Part shown: positions 10,181-19,115 of the stretch, piece by piece
Position numbering within the stretch: the stretch's first letter is position 1
Layout: each line of letters begins with the position of its first letter
Origin: Bacteroidales bacterium
GTDB lineage: Bacteria; Bacteroidota; Bacteroidia; Bacteroidales; VadinHA17
Reading direction: 5' to 3'
Assembly: GCA_022865305.1 (NCBI GenBank)
Contig: JALHSP010000109.1
Location: 1 to 64,000, forward strand
DNA: 64,000 nt
Position numbers and translations under genes: made by a program
Notes under the pieces: generated by a model
What the model was told of the DNA's origin: nothing
Database searches by the model: none
The model's input: the letters and a program-made list of their open reading frames with translations, nothing else

Positions 10181-12972
10181 CTGATAATATTGCTTTCAAA
10201 TTCATATTTTCCTGATCCGACTCTAAACACAGTATACCCATTTTCCATTCTATCGTAACTTATTCCAGAATTTTTTCTTATTTTCTTTCCACTTTCAAGA
10301 ACGGAATTCATGCTCTTTGAGGGAACATTTATGGTTGCTGTGGATCCTACAGGAACTTCAACAGTCATTGTAAATTTGCCGGTGTCTTTTTTCCAGCTTA
10401 TTCCACAATTACCATAAGGTGTTAGATTTGAATATTTAGCATACGATAAATCATTAACAGGCTGAGGTCTGAAAATTATATGATTATAACCCGGATTCTG
10501 AGGATCGCTGTTGATACCCGCCAGCTTTCTGTAAAGCCATACAAGTCCTCCTCCGAACATCGGGTGATTGCCAGAACCTGGATTATCCCAGCCTTCCCAT
10601 GAAGTTGTTGCACCCTGCTCAATCCAGTATCCATATGAGGGTGATGTTCGCTTACTCATCGCCTCATAAGCAAGCTCATTCATCCCGTTTTCAGCAAGGA
10701 CCTCAAAGAAAAACTGGGTCCCGAAAATTCCGGTATCCAGATGACCTTTGTTGGACTGAATATCTGCCTTCAGCGCAGCTATAACTCTTACCTTCTGGTC
10801 CTCAGGAATACCTATTTTCAGCGCAAAAATATTTCCACCATATTTACCATAAGTGCCTCTTTCCTCATCATAGAATCGCTTCATGAATGCCTGCTGTGTT
10901 TTTTCTGCTATTGCTGCATATTTTTCTGCTTCTTCCTTATGTCCGAGTACTGAAGCAATCTTTGAGGTAATATCTGCGCAACGCCAGAGATAGAAAGTAT
11001 GCACCATATTGTCAGGGGGCAATTCAAATGGCTGAGACCAGTCACCAAGGTTCATCCACCTGTTGGGTTTTCCATCGGGGCCAACAACCTGCGAAAACAT
11101 TATACCCTCTTCATCTGTCCAGGTAAGCATGTATCTTATGTAACCTTTCATCCCATCATAACTGTCCTTAAGAATATCAACATCACCATAATGCAGGTAA
11201 AATTCCCATGGCATTATACTGATCGCGGCACCCCAGGCTACGCCTCCCCCGCATCCGGGCTGCCATGGGGCTCCGTTGGGTACATAACCTGTCTCCTCAT
11301 TACATGATCCGATAATATCGTGGATCCACTTATTGTAAAATGCCCGTGCATCGAAATTATGCATTACGGTCACGCATGCAACCTGACCGTCGCCGGTATA
11401 CGGAGAACGCTCACGATTTGGACAATCGCTGGCAATACCGCCATGCATGTTATCCGTCTGACTTCTCCACCATATTTTGTTAATATCATTAAGCAACGGA
11501 TTGGAACACTCAAATTTACCGGTAGTCTCAATGAAGGTGTAAACTGCTTCTGCTCTAATCTGCTCAGGTTTCAGATCTCCCGGCCAGTTTGATATTTCCA
11601 CTTCCCTGAAAACAAACCATGTAAAACGAGCGGAGTAGGACTCCAGACCACTTCCCCTGAGAGTGTAAGAATTATCTCCGGAAGGAGTCTGATGCAGATA
11701 CCTGATGTTAATTTTCCGTCCGGCTTCTCCAGTCATATCTTTCAGATGAACCCAGCCCGAAATCTCCTGGCCAAAATCCACTTTATACCGTCCCTCCCCA
11801 AGCTTCTCTATCTTAACCGGATCCAGTGTTTCCATAACACGGTCGGGATAAGACATGTGAGCCTTCATCCTTCCTTCCGGTGCCTTTCTTATTGCAGTAT
11901 TTACCCACTTGGAATAATCAAAGCCTTTTTCACACCAGCCGGGTTGTTCAAGACGGGCATCATAATGCTCTCCGTCAAAAACCAGGTCCATCAGTATCGG
12001 GCTTTTCGCAGCTTTCCAGGTTTCATCACTGACGATAACTTCCTCTGTTCCATCAGAATATTTCAGGTGGATCTGACCCAAAAAACGCGGTGTGCCATAA
12101 GACTCAGTCCAGTTGATGGGTGCGTTAAAGAAGCCGTTACCGACAATCGCACCTGCAACATTCTCACCATTCGTCAGGAGGTCTTTCAAATCATACGAGA
12201 GGTACATAACCCTGTACTCCTTAAAATTATCGGGGATAGGAATCGCATTATTCATTAATCCAGGCCTTTTACCATAGTTTGTCTGGTTCGGAACTAACAC
12301 ATCATTTCCCACTTTTTTACCATTCAGGTAGAATTCGAAATATCCAAGTCCGGTCACATAAGCTTTTGCCGAAATAAGACCTTTTTTCACTGAAAATGTT
12401 TTTCGAAGCATCGGAGCCGGGGATGGAGTTTTTAAAGAATAAATATCAGTAATTGTTTGTCCAGGTTTCGCGCGTGAAGCCGTAAGAGGTCTTTCCTTAT
12501 CAGGAATTGGTTCTTCACCCTCCCATGGGGCTCCGATCCATTTTGCCTTCCACTCATCGGGATTCATAATTCCCATGGACCAGAATGCCGGCTCGCTCCA
12601 GTCAGAGACCTTCCCGTCCTTATCCCACACCCTTACCTGCCACCAGCAATCCTGGCCCGAAGCAAGAAATTTTCCGTTGTATCGGATATTAACTGATTCA
12701 TTTGAAATTACATTACCGCTTTCCCAGAGATCAGCCTTACCGGCAAGCAATAATTCCTTTGAACCTGCGACTTTAATCTCCCATGCAGTCTGAAACTGTC
12801 CTCGCTCATCTTTATCGGCAATGTTGATCCATGAAAGACGCGGATTGGCAATATCGACTACCGGTGGATTTTTAAGATATTCGCAAGTTAAACCCGACGG
12901 GGTGATTTTGGCTACCATAAGCTGTGCCGACAGAAGTACACAGGTAATCGATACCAAAAAATATTTGATCAT
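10177..12972 (-). CDS. Secreted GH78 alpha-L-rhamnosidase
   Basis: A 931-residue enzyme that removes terminal alpha-L-rhamnose. It begins with a signal peptide (MIKYFLVSITCVLLSAQLMVA). An Ig-like domain with NPRLSW and the WQVRVWD motif fills about 25-135, followed by the Bac_rhamnosid N-terminal domain with KWIGAPW (about 144-150) and ARLEQPGWCEKGF. The six-hairpin catalytic core contains DCPNRERSPYTGDGQ at about 516-530, the GH78 hallmark with its acid residues, and EQGATTSWEGW further on. Its stop overlaps the start of the GH3 remnant by four bases and it follows the DoxX fusion by 28 bases, so it belongs to the same operon. It points to rhamnose-bearing substrates such as pectin side chains. 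Confidence 0.92.
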   Translation of the reverse strand: MIKYFLVSITCVLLSAQLMVAKITPSGLTCEYLKNPPVVDIANPRLSWINIADKDERGQFQTAWEIKVAGSKELLLAGKADLWESGNVISNESVNIRYNGKFLASGQDCWWQVRVWDKDGKVSDWSEPAFWSMGIMNPDEWKAKWIGAPWEGEEPIPDKERPLTASRAKPGQTITDIYSLKTPSPAPMLRKTFSVKKGLISAKAYVTGLGYFEFYLNGKKVGNDVLVPNQTNYGKRPGLMNNAIPIPDNFKEYRVMYLSYDLKDLLTNGENVAGAIVGNGFFNAPINWTESYGTPRFLGQIHLKYSDGTEEVIVSDETWKAAKSPILMDLVFDGEHYDARLEQPGWCEKGFDYSKWVNTAIRKAPEGRMKAHMSYPDRVMETLDPVKIEKLGEGRYKVDFGQEISGWVHLKDMTGEAGRKINIRYLHQTPSGDNSYTLRGSGLESYSARFTWFVFREVEISNWPGDLKPEQIRAEAVYTFIETTGKFECSNPLLNDINKIWWRSQTDNMHGGIASDCPNRERSPYTGDGQVACVTVMHNFDARAFYNKWIHDIIGSCNEETGYVPNGAPWQPGCGGGVAWGAAISIMPWEFYLHYGDVDILKDSYDGMKGYIRYMLTWTDEEGIMFSQVVGPDGKPNRWMNLGDWSQPFELPPDNMVHTFYLWRCADITSKIASVLGHKEEAEKYAAIAEKTQQAFMKRFYDEERGTYGKYGGNIFALKIGIPEDQKVRVIAALKADIQSNKGHLDTGIFGTQFFFEVLAENGMNELAYEAMSKRTSPSYGYWIEQGATTSWEGWDNPGSGNHPMFGGGLVWLYRKLAGINSDPQNPGYNHIIFRPQPVNDLSYAKYSNLTPYGNCGISWKKDTGKFTMTVEVPVGSTATINVPSKSMNSVLESGKKIRKNSGISYDRMENGYTVFRVGSGKYEFESNIIR

Positions 12973-13000
12973 ATTCTATAAATTGATTTACCAAAGTCTC

Positions 13001-14590
13001 TCACACCATCCATGGACGCAGACGCTCCCTTGAACCGGAAAGCGCTTCAAGAGCAATATTAACATCTTCAACTATCTGGAAATCATACATTCCGAGGCAG
13101 ACAAAATCAGCACCGTTTGTAAATGCATATTTCAAACCATCTTCAGGTTTAATAGCTCCTGCAGCGAGCACTTTAAATGCAATCCATGGTGCATTAAGTG
13201 TTCCCATAAACCTGATAGTCTCCTCCGGATTGTAGTCGAACATGTTATCTTGCCATGTCGAATCCGGCTGAGCTGACCAGTAATTATGGCTATGGCAGGT
13301 TTTTACCCAGAAGTCTGGCTTTAATCCATATTCCACACAAGTCTTTATAGCTTCTATTCTGTGAGCACCGATACCTGCAGGTTTTCCATGACTCCGAATC
13401 TCCTCCAATCCTTTATGTATGAGTTCTATGCGCTGCGCAACTGTTCTTCCTTCACGATCGTCCCATTTCTCGTCAGTCCAACGGTCGGTGATTTCTCCCT
13501 GGCAATATAGAGCATCGGAGTCAACAGCCAGCGACATTGCAATGCCTTTCTGAAAATCGAGGCTGATACCACAGTCGGAAATGAACTTCATTTTACCCTT
13601 GAATTCATGCTTGTACTTCTGAAAAACCCGCCCAAGCTGGGGATTGGTTATGATAGCATTTATCCCGCACTTTTCTGCCAGCGCCAGGGTCTGCATCACT
13701 TTTTCGTCGGTATGATAAGTCTTTACAAGCTTTGAAACGTAGATAAGATCGCGGGCATGAGCCCAGCCACCAATAAGGTTCCCTCCGGCAATTAACCGGC
13801 TAAGTTCAAACTGCGCTGGTTTTCCGTCTTTACCTTTATAGTTTATCACTCCTTTCGGCACCTCTCCCTTCAGGTCTTTCAAAGTGGCATAATTAAACTT
13901 CAGCAGAGTTGCTCCTGAATTTGCGTCTATTCCTTCAACCTTTAATAGTTTTTCCTCAAAACTGTCCCATTTCCTTTTTTTGTAGAGAGCATAAGCAAAA
14001 ACACCTATCGCAGGGAAAGAGATAAGGTTTTTAATTACCTCTCTGCGGTCAAGCCTCTTTCTGTTCTCAGCAGACAGACCAGGAACCGGTTTCCGGGCCT
14101 TTTCTTCCTTCCATTTTGAATAGAGCCTGTCAATACTGAAAAGATAACCCGGTGAAATAAAAATGTATGCGGATAAAACAAAAAACTCAATAAGATTTCT
14201 GTTAATCCACAGGTAATTACCTTCAACAGGAACTCCGAACATATAACCAGGGATAGGAGGATATGCAATAAAATAGAAAAAGAGCATCAGGGCACCGCCG
14301 ACGCTCGCCCACCTGGTCATCAAACCAAGCATAAGACCTGCACCGACAAGGATCATCCCATAAATGTTTATGAAATCGATAACAGCAATTACAGAGCTAT
14401 TATTGGCCATTGCATTGAACAACGGCGCAAAAATCCATTTGGAACCCGCCAGATATGGCGCAGAACTCCAGGCTTCCGCCATAATTTTTGAAATACCTTC
14501 ATACAAAAAGTGCCACCCGATTGCAATCCTGATAACTGTAAGAAACCAGGGCAATACCTTTCCAAAGTTAGATTCTGCTGCAGATTTCAT
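13001..14590 (-). CDS. DoxX membrane domain fused to a periplasmic TIM-barrel domain
   Basis: With the ATG at 14590 the product is 529 residues. Residues about 10-155 form a four-helix DoxX-type membrane domain (GWHFLYEGISKI, GMILVGAGLMLGLMTRWAS). A linker carries DRREVIKNLISFPAIGVFAYAL, a second membrane segment that resembles a Tat-like RRxxIK signal. The last 300 residues look like an aldolase/aldo-keto type TIM barrel (RLIAGGNLIGGWAHARDL, CGINAIITNPQLG, ADFVCLGMYDF), of a family I cannot name. The longer frame starting at 14704 overlaps the upstream gene and is not needed. DoxX proteins are often associated with quinone-linked electron transfer; coupling here is inference. Seven bases after the beta-helix gene. 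Confidence 0.75.
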   Translation of the reverse strand: MKSAAESNFGKVLPWFLTVIRIAIGWHFLYEGISKIMAEAWSSAPYLAGSKWIFAPLFNAMANNSSVIAVIDFINIYGMILVGAGLMLGLMTRWASVGGALMLFFYFIAYPPIPGYMFGVPVEGNYLWINRNLIEFFVLSAYIFISPGYLFSIDRLYSKWKEEKARKPVPGLSAENRKRLDRREVIKNLISFPAIGVFAYALYKKRKWDSFEEKLLKVEGIDANSGATLLKFNYATLKDLKGEVPKGVINYKGKDGKPAQFELSRLIAGGNLIGGWAHARDLIYVSKLVKTYHTDEKVMQTLALAEKCGINAIITNPQLGRVFQKYKHEFKGKMKFISDCGISLDFQKGIAMSLAVDSDALYCQGEITDRWTDEKWDDREGRTVAQRIELIHKGLEEIRSHGKPAGIGAHRIEAIKTCVEYGLKPDFWVKTCHSHNYWSAQPDSTWQDNMFDYNPEETIRFMGTLNAPWIAFKVLAAGAIKPEDGLKYAFTNGADFVCLGMYDFQIVEDVNIALEALSGSRERLRPWMV

Positions 14591-14597
14591 TTTATTT

Positions 14598-16715
14598 TTA
14601 TTTATTAATCTTCCTTTCCATCTGTTCAATAATATAATTGAATTTTTTCTCCAGATCAGAGTCAAACACTGCAAGTTCTTTCCACTCATCTGTTCCATAA
14701 ACACCCGCTTCTGAATAATCGAAGGGTATAAATTTTATTTGTTTTGCAACCGACTGGCTTTTAAACCTGAAATCATATTCCGAAGGACGTCTGAACAGAG
14801 GATCAGCAATGATTGAATTAACATCCTTACCAGATTTCTGCCAGTCAGAAAAAGACATGTCAGAAAACCGGATATCTTTCGTCCGTGCATCCCAGTAACA
14901 GTTTAAGTCGGATAACAAATTGAATTTATGCCAGTTACTGCTTAAAAGAGTACCTTTTTCAAAATAAACTATATTATTGGTAAAACTGATGGATTTGTGC
15001 ACCTCTACCCGTGTAGCCTGAAGCTGAGACCGTAAATTCAAAGCAAAAATGTTATTTCTTATTACGTTCTCCATCCCGTAATGCTGATGAAAACCAGAAC
15101 TCTTACAGGCGTACACAAGATTGTTCTCCATAATAATACCGGTTGATCCTTCATCTGTATAAAGACCCCATCCTCCATAGTCAAATGAATAAACATGATG
15201 AATAACATTATCGGATACAACTGTACCTTCTGACGGACCGAGGGTATAAATGCCTCCCATATCGCAAAGTTCACCCCATCCAAGGTGATGGATATGATTG
15301 AATGCTATAAGATTTCTTTTTGATGGGCTGTTAGCATACCCCCATACCCAACCAACAGATATCCCTGAATAGCGAAGATCAGATATTTCATTATGAGTCA
15401 GCTTATTATCGCTTGCATTGAAGATAATTATCCCGACTGCACAGGGGAAAATATATCCGCAATCCCTTATAATATTATTATCAATTGTAATATTATTCGT
15501 GATCTCATTAACCTCAGAACGAATGATTGTCTCTCCGATTTTAACGCCACCGGCACCCAGATCGTGTAAATAGCAACCTGAAACAGAACAATTACTGCAT
15601 GCCCTGCGGAACCAGAAAGCATAAGTGCCGGTATGTGCAATTTCACAATTCTTAAAAGTGATATTCCTTGCAAAATCGAGTGTTATTACAGCATCGACAG
15701 GTGATGCAGCCTGGGCAGGTTCATTTCCCTTTTCAGGCATCTGGTATCCGGATACCTGGAAAACCATATTTTCAAACCGGATATTCTCAACCGGTTTCCC
15801 GTTTTTTTCATTTCCTCGGAGCAAAATAAAATCATTTATAAAGGGAACATAGAAGGTGCTGCTCCAGATATTCTCACCTTCACGCGGAATGTAATAAAGG
15901 TTTCCTGAACGCTCCAGAAACCATTCTCCAGGAGCATCAAGGGCTTCTTTGTAGTTTTCAACAAAATAGCGTGTTTGGGAATCAAGGATGTTCCATGGTT
16001 TCATTCCTGAACCAACCGTGTAGATTGCTGACCGGGATCTATCAAATTCATAAATATGCTTTCTTGTATTATCCCATTTATGATAAAAGGTTATTACCGC
16101 ATCTCTGAAATCCTCTTCGGAAAATGAATTAAAGAATCCAGTATCTGTGCTGTCAAGAAATATTTTCTGAACTGCGAGTTCCGGAGAACGACCTGTCCCT
16201 TTTTCAACCACTGTTTCTGTAACATTTTTTACAAAGGAAAAGTCCTCATTGGGTGTTCTTGCTCTTACTGCTCTTTTCCCATTAACAAAAAATTGTTCAA
16301 AATACCACCCATAACGTTCAACCTCAGGTATAAATGCTTTCCAGAGTTTTGAATTCACTCTTTCAAATCCCAAAATTTTAACACCCCCTGTAAAGATTGC
16401 CTGTGTCCCCTCTTCAGCTTTGAAAACCAGAGGAGCAGAAGGAGTTCCTGAATCTTCACTGTTTAAAACAAGAGGATCCCGCATGAGATATTCACCTCCG
16501 AGAGCGATTACTTCAACAGGCTGATCACCTGAATTTACTTTCCGAAGTTCCCTTGAGCGTTCATGGGCTTTGCTTAAAGAGGCAAGAGGCCTCTCTAAAG
16601 TACCCGGATTGTTGTCATTGCCGGAAGGCGAGAGGTAAATCTTCTGGGCATGAATCAGATCCTGACAAAATGAAAACATCAGAATTATCAGGCTGATAAG
16701 AAGTTGCGTTTTCAT
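14598..16715 (-). CDS. Secreted right-handed beta-helix glycan enzyme (GH141-like)
   Basis: A 705-residue protein with a signal peptide cleaved near LIHAQ. The N terminus has IYLSPSGNDNNPGTLERPLAS, the usual start of secreted parallel beta-helix proteins, and then RDPLVLNSEDSGTPSAPLVF. Residues about 310-590 contain many N-rich beta-helix rungs (ENNLVYACKSSGFHQHYG, ITNNITIDNNIIRDCG). The layout recalls GH141, a family that includes fucosidases acting on rhamnogalacturonan II, but I cannot place it in that family by eye. It lies in the operon between the enolase-type gene (34-base gap) and the DoxX fusion (7-base gap), so a role in cutting a pectic side chain is plausible. Confidence 0.7.
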   Translation of the reverse strand: MKTQLLISLIILMFSFCQDLIHAQKIYLSPSGNDNNPGTLERPLASLSKAHERSRELRKVNSGDQPVEVIALGGEYLMRDPLVLNSEDSGTPSAPLVFKAEEGTQAIFTGGVKILGFERVNSKLWKAFIPEVERYGWYFEQFFVNGKRAVRARTPNEDFSFVKNVTETVVEKGTGRSPELAVQKIFLDSTDTGFFNSFSEEDFRDAVITFYHKWDNTRKHIYEFDRSRSAIYTVGSGMKPWNILDSQTRYFVENYKEALDAPGEWFLERSGNLYYIPREGENIWSSTFYVPFINDFILLRGNEKNGKPVENIRFENMVFQVSGYQMPEKGNEPAQAASPVDAVITLDFARNITFKNCEIAHTGTYAFWFRRACSNCSVSGCYLHDLGAGGVKIGETIIRSEVNEITNNITIDNNIIRDCGYIFPCAVGIIIFNASDNKLTHNEISDLRYSGISVGWVWGYANSPSKRNLIAFNHIHHLGWGELCDMGGIYTLGPSEGTVVSDNVIHHVYSFDYGGWGLYTDEGSTGIIMENNLVYACKSSGFHQHYGMENVIRNNIFALNLRSQLQATRVEVHKSISFTNNIVYFEKGTLLSSNWHKFNLLSDLNCYWDARTKDIRFSDMSFSDWQKSGKDVNSIIADPLFRRPSEYDFRFKSQSVAKQIKFIPFDYSEAGVYGTDEWKELAVFDSDLEKKFNYIIEQMERKINK

Positions 16716-16749
16716 GTAAAAGGTTTAGTTTAACTGATAAGCTAATTAT

Positions 16750-18150
16750 TTAATTTTTAAACATTTCGTCATAGTGAGGCATTTCGTCAAAGATACCTCC
16801 TCCTGTGTTATAGAACTCCCTGCCAAGTTCATAAACACCCCCTTTTACCTGCACCCATGAAGCATTTTTCCTGGGATGATACTCAAGCATTGTGTTCCAG
16901 TTTTTGTAATTCTGGTGTCCATTACTTTCAACAAGTCCAAGATTTCCGATTCCGGGAAATGAGGCAAGCCTTGCTGCAACGTTTTTATTCCATTCCACAA
17001 GTATTGGATTGACAGTTAAGTCGGCACAAAAACAGGGAATATTGCGTTCATAAGCTGCCTGCGCAATTTTCATGGTCATACTCAATGTTTTGGCTATCGC
17101 TTTAAGGGCAATTGCTTTATACCCCATCTGTATCCGTTTAATTGCATCTTCCACGGTATGAGCACTTTCATCGGAAGCAAGCCGAACGGGAATATCACTA
17201 ACATCGATTTCGATTTCTTCAGCAAAAGGCTCTTCAATAATAGCAATCTGGTCATAAGCTCCTATATTCCGGGCATGGTCAAGAAGTCTGAGAAGTGTCT
17301 CTTTCTTTTCATACCGCCCGTTTGCATCAAAATAGTAAGGGAGTTTCCCGTTTTTAGTGTAGTCTGTTTTTACATTTCCAATTGCCTGGTGAATGGCTGT
17401 CAGTCTTGCCTTATCCTTTACCAGCATCTCTTCCTGTGTACCTGGCTGCCCTATCTTGATCTTCATAAAGAAATATCCCTGGTCAGTTGCAGCCTTTATC
17501 TCCTCTATAGGAATATTATAAGCCATAAGTGGTATCCCTGCAACTTTGTTATGATGCTTCGAAAGTGCCTTTTTATATGCGACAGGGATCATTTCATCAA
17601 ATGTCCTGATATCGTTTTCTTTTGCATACAGAAGCCAGGCAGCATTATCAACTCCAACCAGAGCATTAAGAGCAAATGTTTTACGTAAGAGGGGATTTGA
17701 TGTAATTTTTTGCCCGAATTCATATACTTCCGGAAGAACATTATCGAGAAGTTCAACCGGAGAATTGAAACTCTGACCATTAATTATCTGCATCGCTCTT
17801 TCAGTCATGGCATACATAAGTGCATTGCCTCCGCTTTCGGAGTGTGATGCAAATACCTGTGCATCAGACCATAGTACACTTTGGGAGCAAAGTCCTATTG
17901 AATGAGCTCCTGAATTGCTTTCCAGGAAAGATGCTGTCTGCCAGATTTCGGTCATATAGCCCCCTTTAAATCCGAATGGACGGATAAGCGGTTCACGTTC
18001 AAAGTTAGAGCTGACTCTGGAAATTTTGATCTTTTTCGGTTCAACATCTGCACACCCTGAAACAAAAAAATCCAGTGGGGAAGCCATAACAGCTGTTCCT
18101 GCTGCCATGAGACCACCTTTGATGAAAGTCCTTCGGTCTGTTATTGCCAT
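16750..18150 (-). CDS. Tat-exported enolase-superfamily (mandelate racemase/muconate lactonizing) enzyme
   Basis: The N terminus DRRTFIKGGLMAAGTAV is a twin-arginine signal. The rest has the superfamily fold with its catalytic set: KIK at about 230-232, Asp about 275 in YFDANGRY, Glu about 306 in IEEP, Asp/Glu about 327-328 in ASDESAHT, and Lys about 350 in AIALKAIAK. A Lys on both sides of the barrel is typical of the epimerase and cycloisomerase subgroup rather than the His-containing dehydratases. It would act in the periplasm on a sugar acid or related compound; the substrate is unknown. It is separated by one base from the upstream sugar isomerase gene, so the two are co-transcribed. Confidence 0.82.
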   Translation of the reverse strand: MAITDRRTFIKGGLMAAGTAVMASPLDFFVSGCADVEPKKIKISRVSSNFEREPLIRPFGFKGGYMTEIWQTASFLESNSGAHSIGLCSQSVLWSDAQVFASHSESGGNALMYAMTERAMQIINGQSFNSPVELLDNVLPEVYEFGQKITSNPLLRKTFALNALVGVDNAAWLLYAKENDIRTFDEMIPVAYKKALSKHHNKVAGIPLMAYNIPIEEIKAATDQGYFFMKIKIGQPGTQEEMLVKDKARLTAIHQAIGNVKTDYTKNGKLPYYFDANGRYEKKETLLRLLDHARNIGAYDQIAIIEEPFAEEIEIDVSDIPVRLASDESAHTVEDAIKRIQMGYKAIALKAIAKTLSMTMKIAQAAYERNIPCFCADLTVNPILVEWNKNVAARLASFPGIGNLGLVESNGHQNYKNWNTMLEYHPRKNASWVQVKGGVYELGREFYNTGGGIFDEMPHYDEMFKN

Positions 18151-18151
18151 A

Positions 18152-19105
18152 TTACAAAAGCTGGTATTTAAGAAGAAATCCGTTCAGGAAATCAACATCT
18201 TTCTTCAGTTTCTTTACAATTATTTCCTGTTGTTGTAAAAGTGGTAACTTTTCCTCACCTTTTTCAAAAAGGGGATATTCAACATGAAGGGTGATCGGAC
18301 CTGAGATGTTGAGCTCCTTCACTGTTCTGAAGAAAAGATCCCAGTTTACCATTCCCTCACCCATTGGAACGGTTACTGCTGATGGTCTTCCTTTTACCGT
18401 CATCCAGGTAAAATCTTTTATTGCCAGTGTTTTTATATAGGGTGCTATAAGGCGCATACCAATAATCCATGCATTTGCGCCTTCAACCATTGCATGCCTT
18501 ACATCGTACTGACATCCGGCAAATGCAGGGGAAAGTTCACGAAGAAGTTCGTAAAGATCCCATACCGGCCCCCCTACCCTTGTCCCGGCATGATTCTGGT
18601 AATCTCCATGGATATTATATTTCTGGTTAAGTACAACTACTTCTTTAAGACTTGTCTTATGTTTCTGAAGCGATTCCCATATTCCTGTTTTATAATCAAA
18701 TTCTAAATAACCAAACCTGTAGTGTGTTATCCCGAGAGATGATGCGGTTTTAAGGACTCTTTCAGTCAGAGGGTCGGAAGCTGTAACTATCCCCGTCACC
18801 ATCATATCGAGGGCCAGATTATATTTCCTGGCTTCCTTAACCAGTAATGGAAGTTTTGTTTCCACCTCAGAAGGTTCAACTTTTCCACCAGGTCTGACAG
18901 TAAGGTCAAAACCGCCGATACCTGATTTTGCAGTGCATTCGCACATAAAGCCAAAATCATAAGCATCAAGGGGTTTGGAAAAGATCCGGATCGGAAACCT
19001 GCTGTCAGGGTCTGGCTTATATCCATGGCCGGTAGCTGAATAAAAAGGAATAGCAGCACCTGCTGCAGCAATGGTTGTAATGAAATCCCTTCGATTTTGT
19101 TTCAT
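18152..19105 (-). CDS. Tat-exported sugar phosphate isomerase/epimerase-type TIM barrel
   Basis: NRRDFITTIAAAGAAIPFYS at the N terminus is a twin-arginine signal. The 317-residue product has the AP endonuclease 2/xylose isomerase-like barrel: GIGGFDLTVRPGGKVEP, NYQNHAGTRVGGPVWDLYELL-like region at about 165-185, QYDVRHAMVEGA, and KDFTW, with scattered Asp, Glu and His metal ligands. The real substrate is probably not a phosphorylated sugar because the enzyme is exported. It follows the Gfo/Idh gene by ten bases and precedes the enolase-type gene by one, so these three form the core of a periplasmic pathway. Confidence 0.8.
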   Translation of the reverse strand: MKQNRRDFITTIAAAGAAIPFYSATGHGYKPDPDSRFPIRIFSKPLDAYDFGFMCECTAKSGIGGFDLTVRPGGKVEPSEVETKLPLLVKEARKYNLALDMMVTGIVTASDPLTERVLKTASSLGITHYRFGYLEFDYKTGIWESLQKHKTSLKEVVVLNQKYNIHGDYQNHAGTRVGGPVWDLYELLRELSPAFAGCQYDVRHAMVEGANAWIIGMRLIAPYIKTLAIKDFTWMTVKGRPSAVTVPMGEGMVNWDLFFRTVKELNISGPITLHVEYPLFEKGEEKLPLLQQQEIIVKKLKKDVDFLNGFLLKYQLL

Positions 19106-19115
19106 TATATTTTAT

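Noticed and set aside
11692-12258. A 188-residue plus-strand open frame inside the GH78 gene
   Set aside because: Antisense to intact GH78 sequence, with no homology signal; several similar frames occur here by codon bias.
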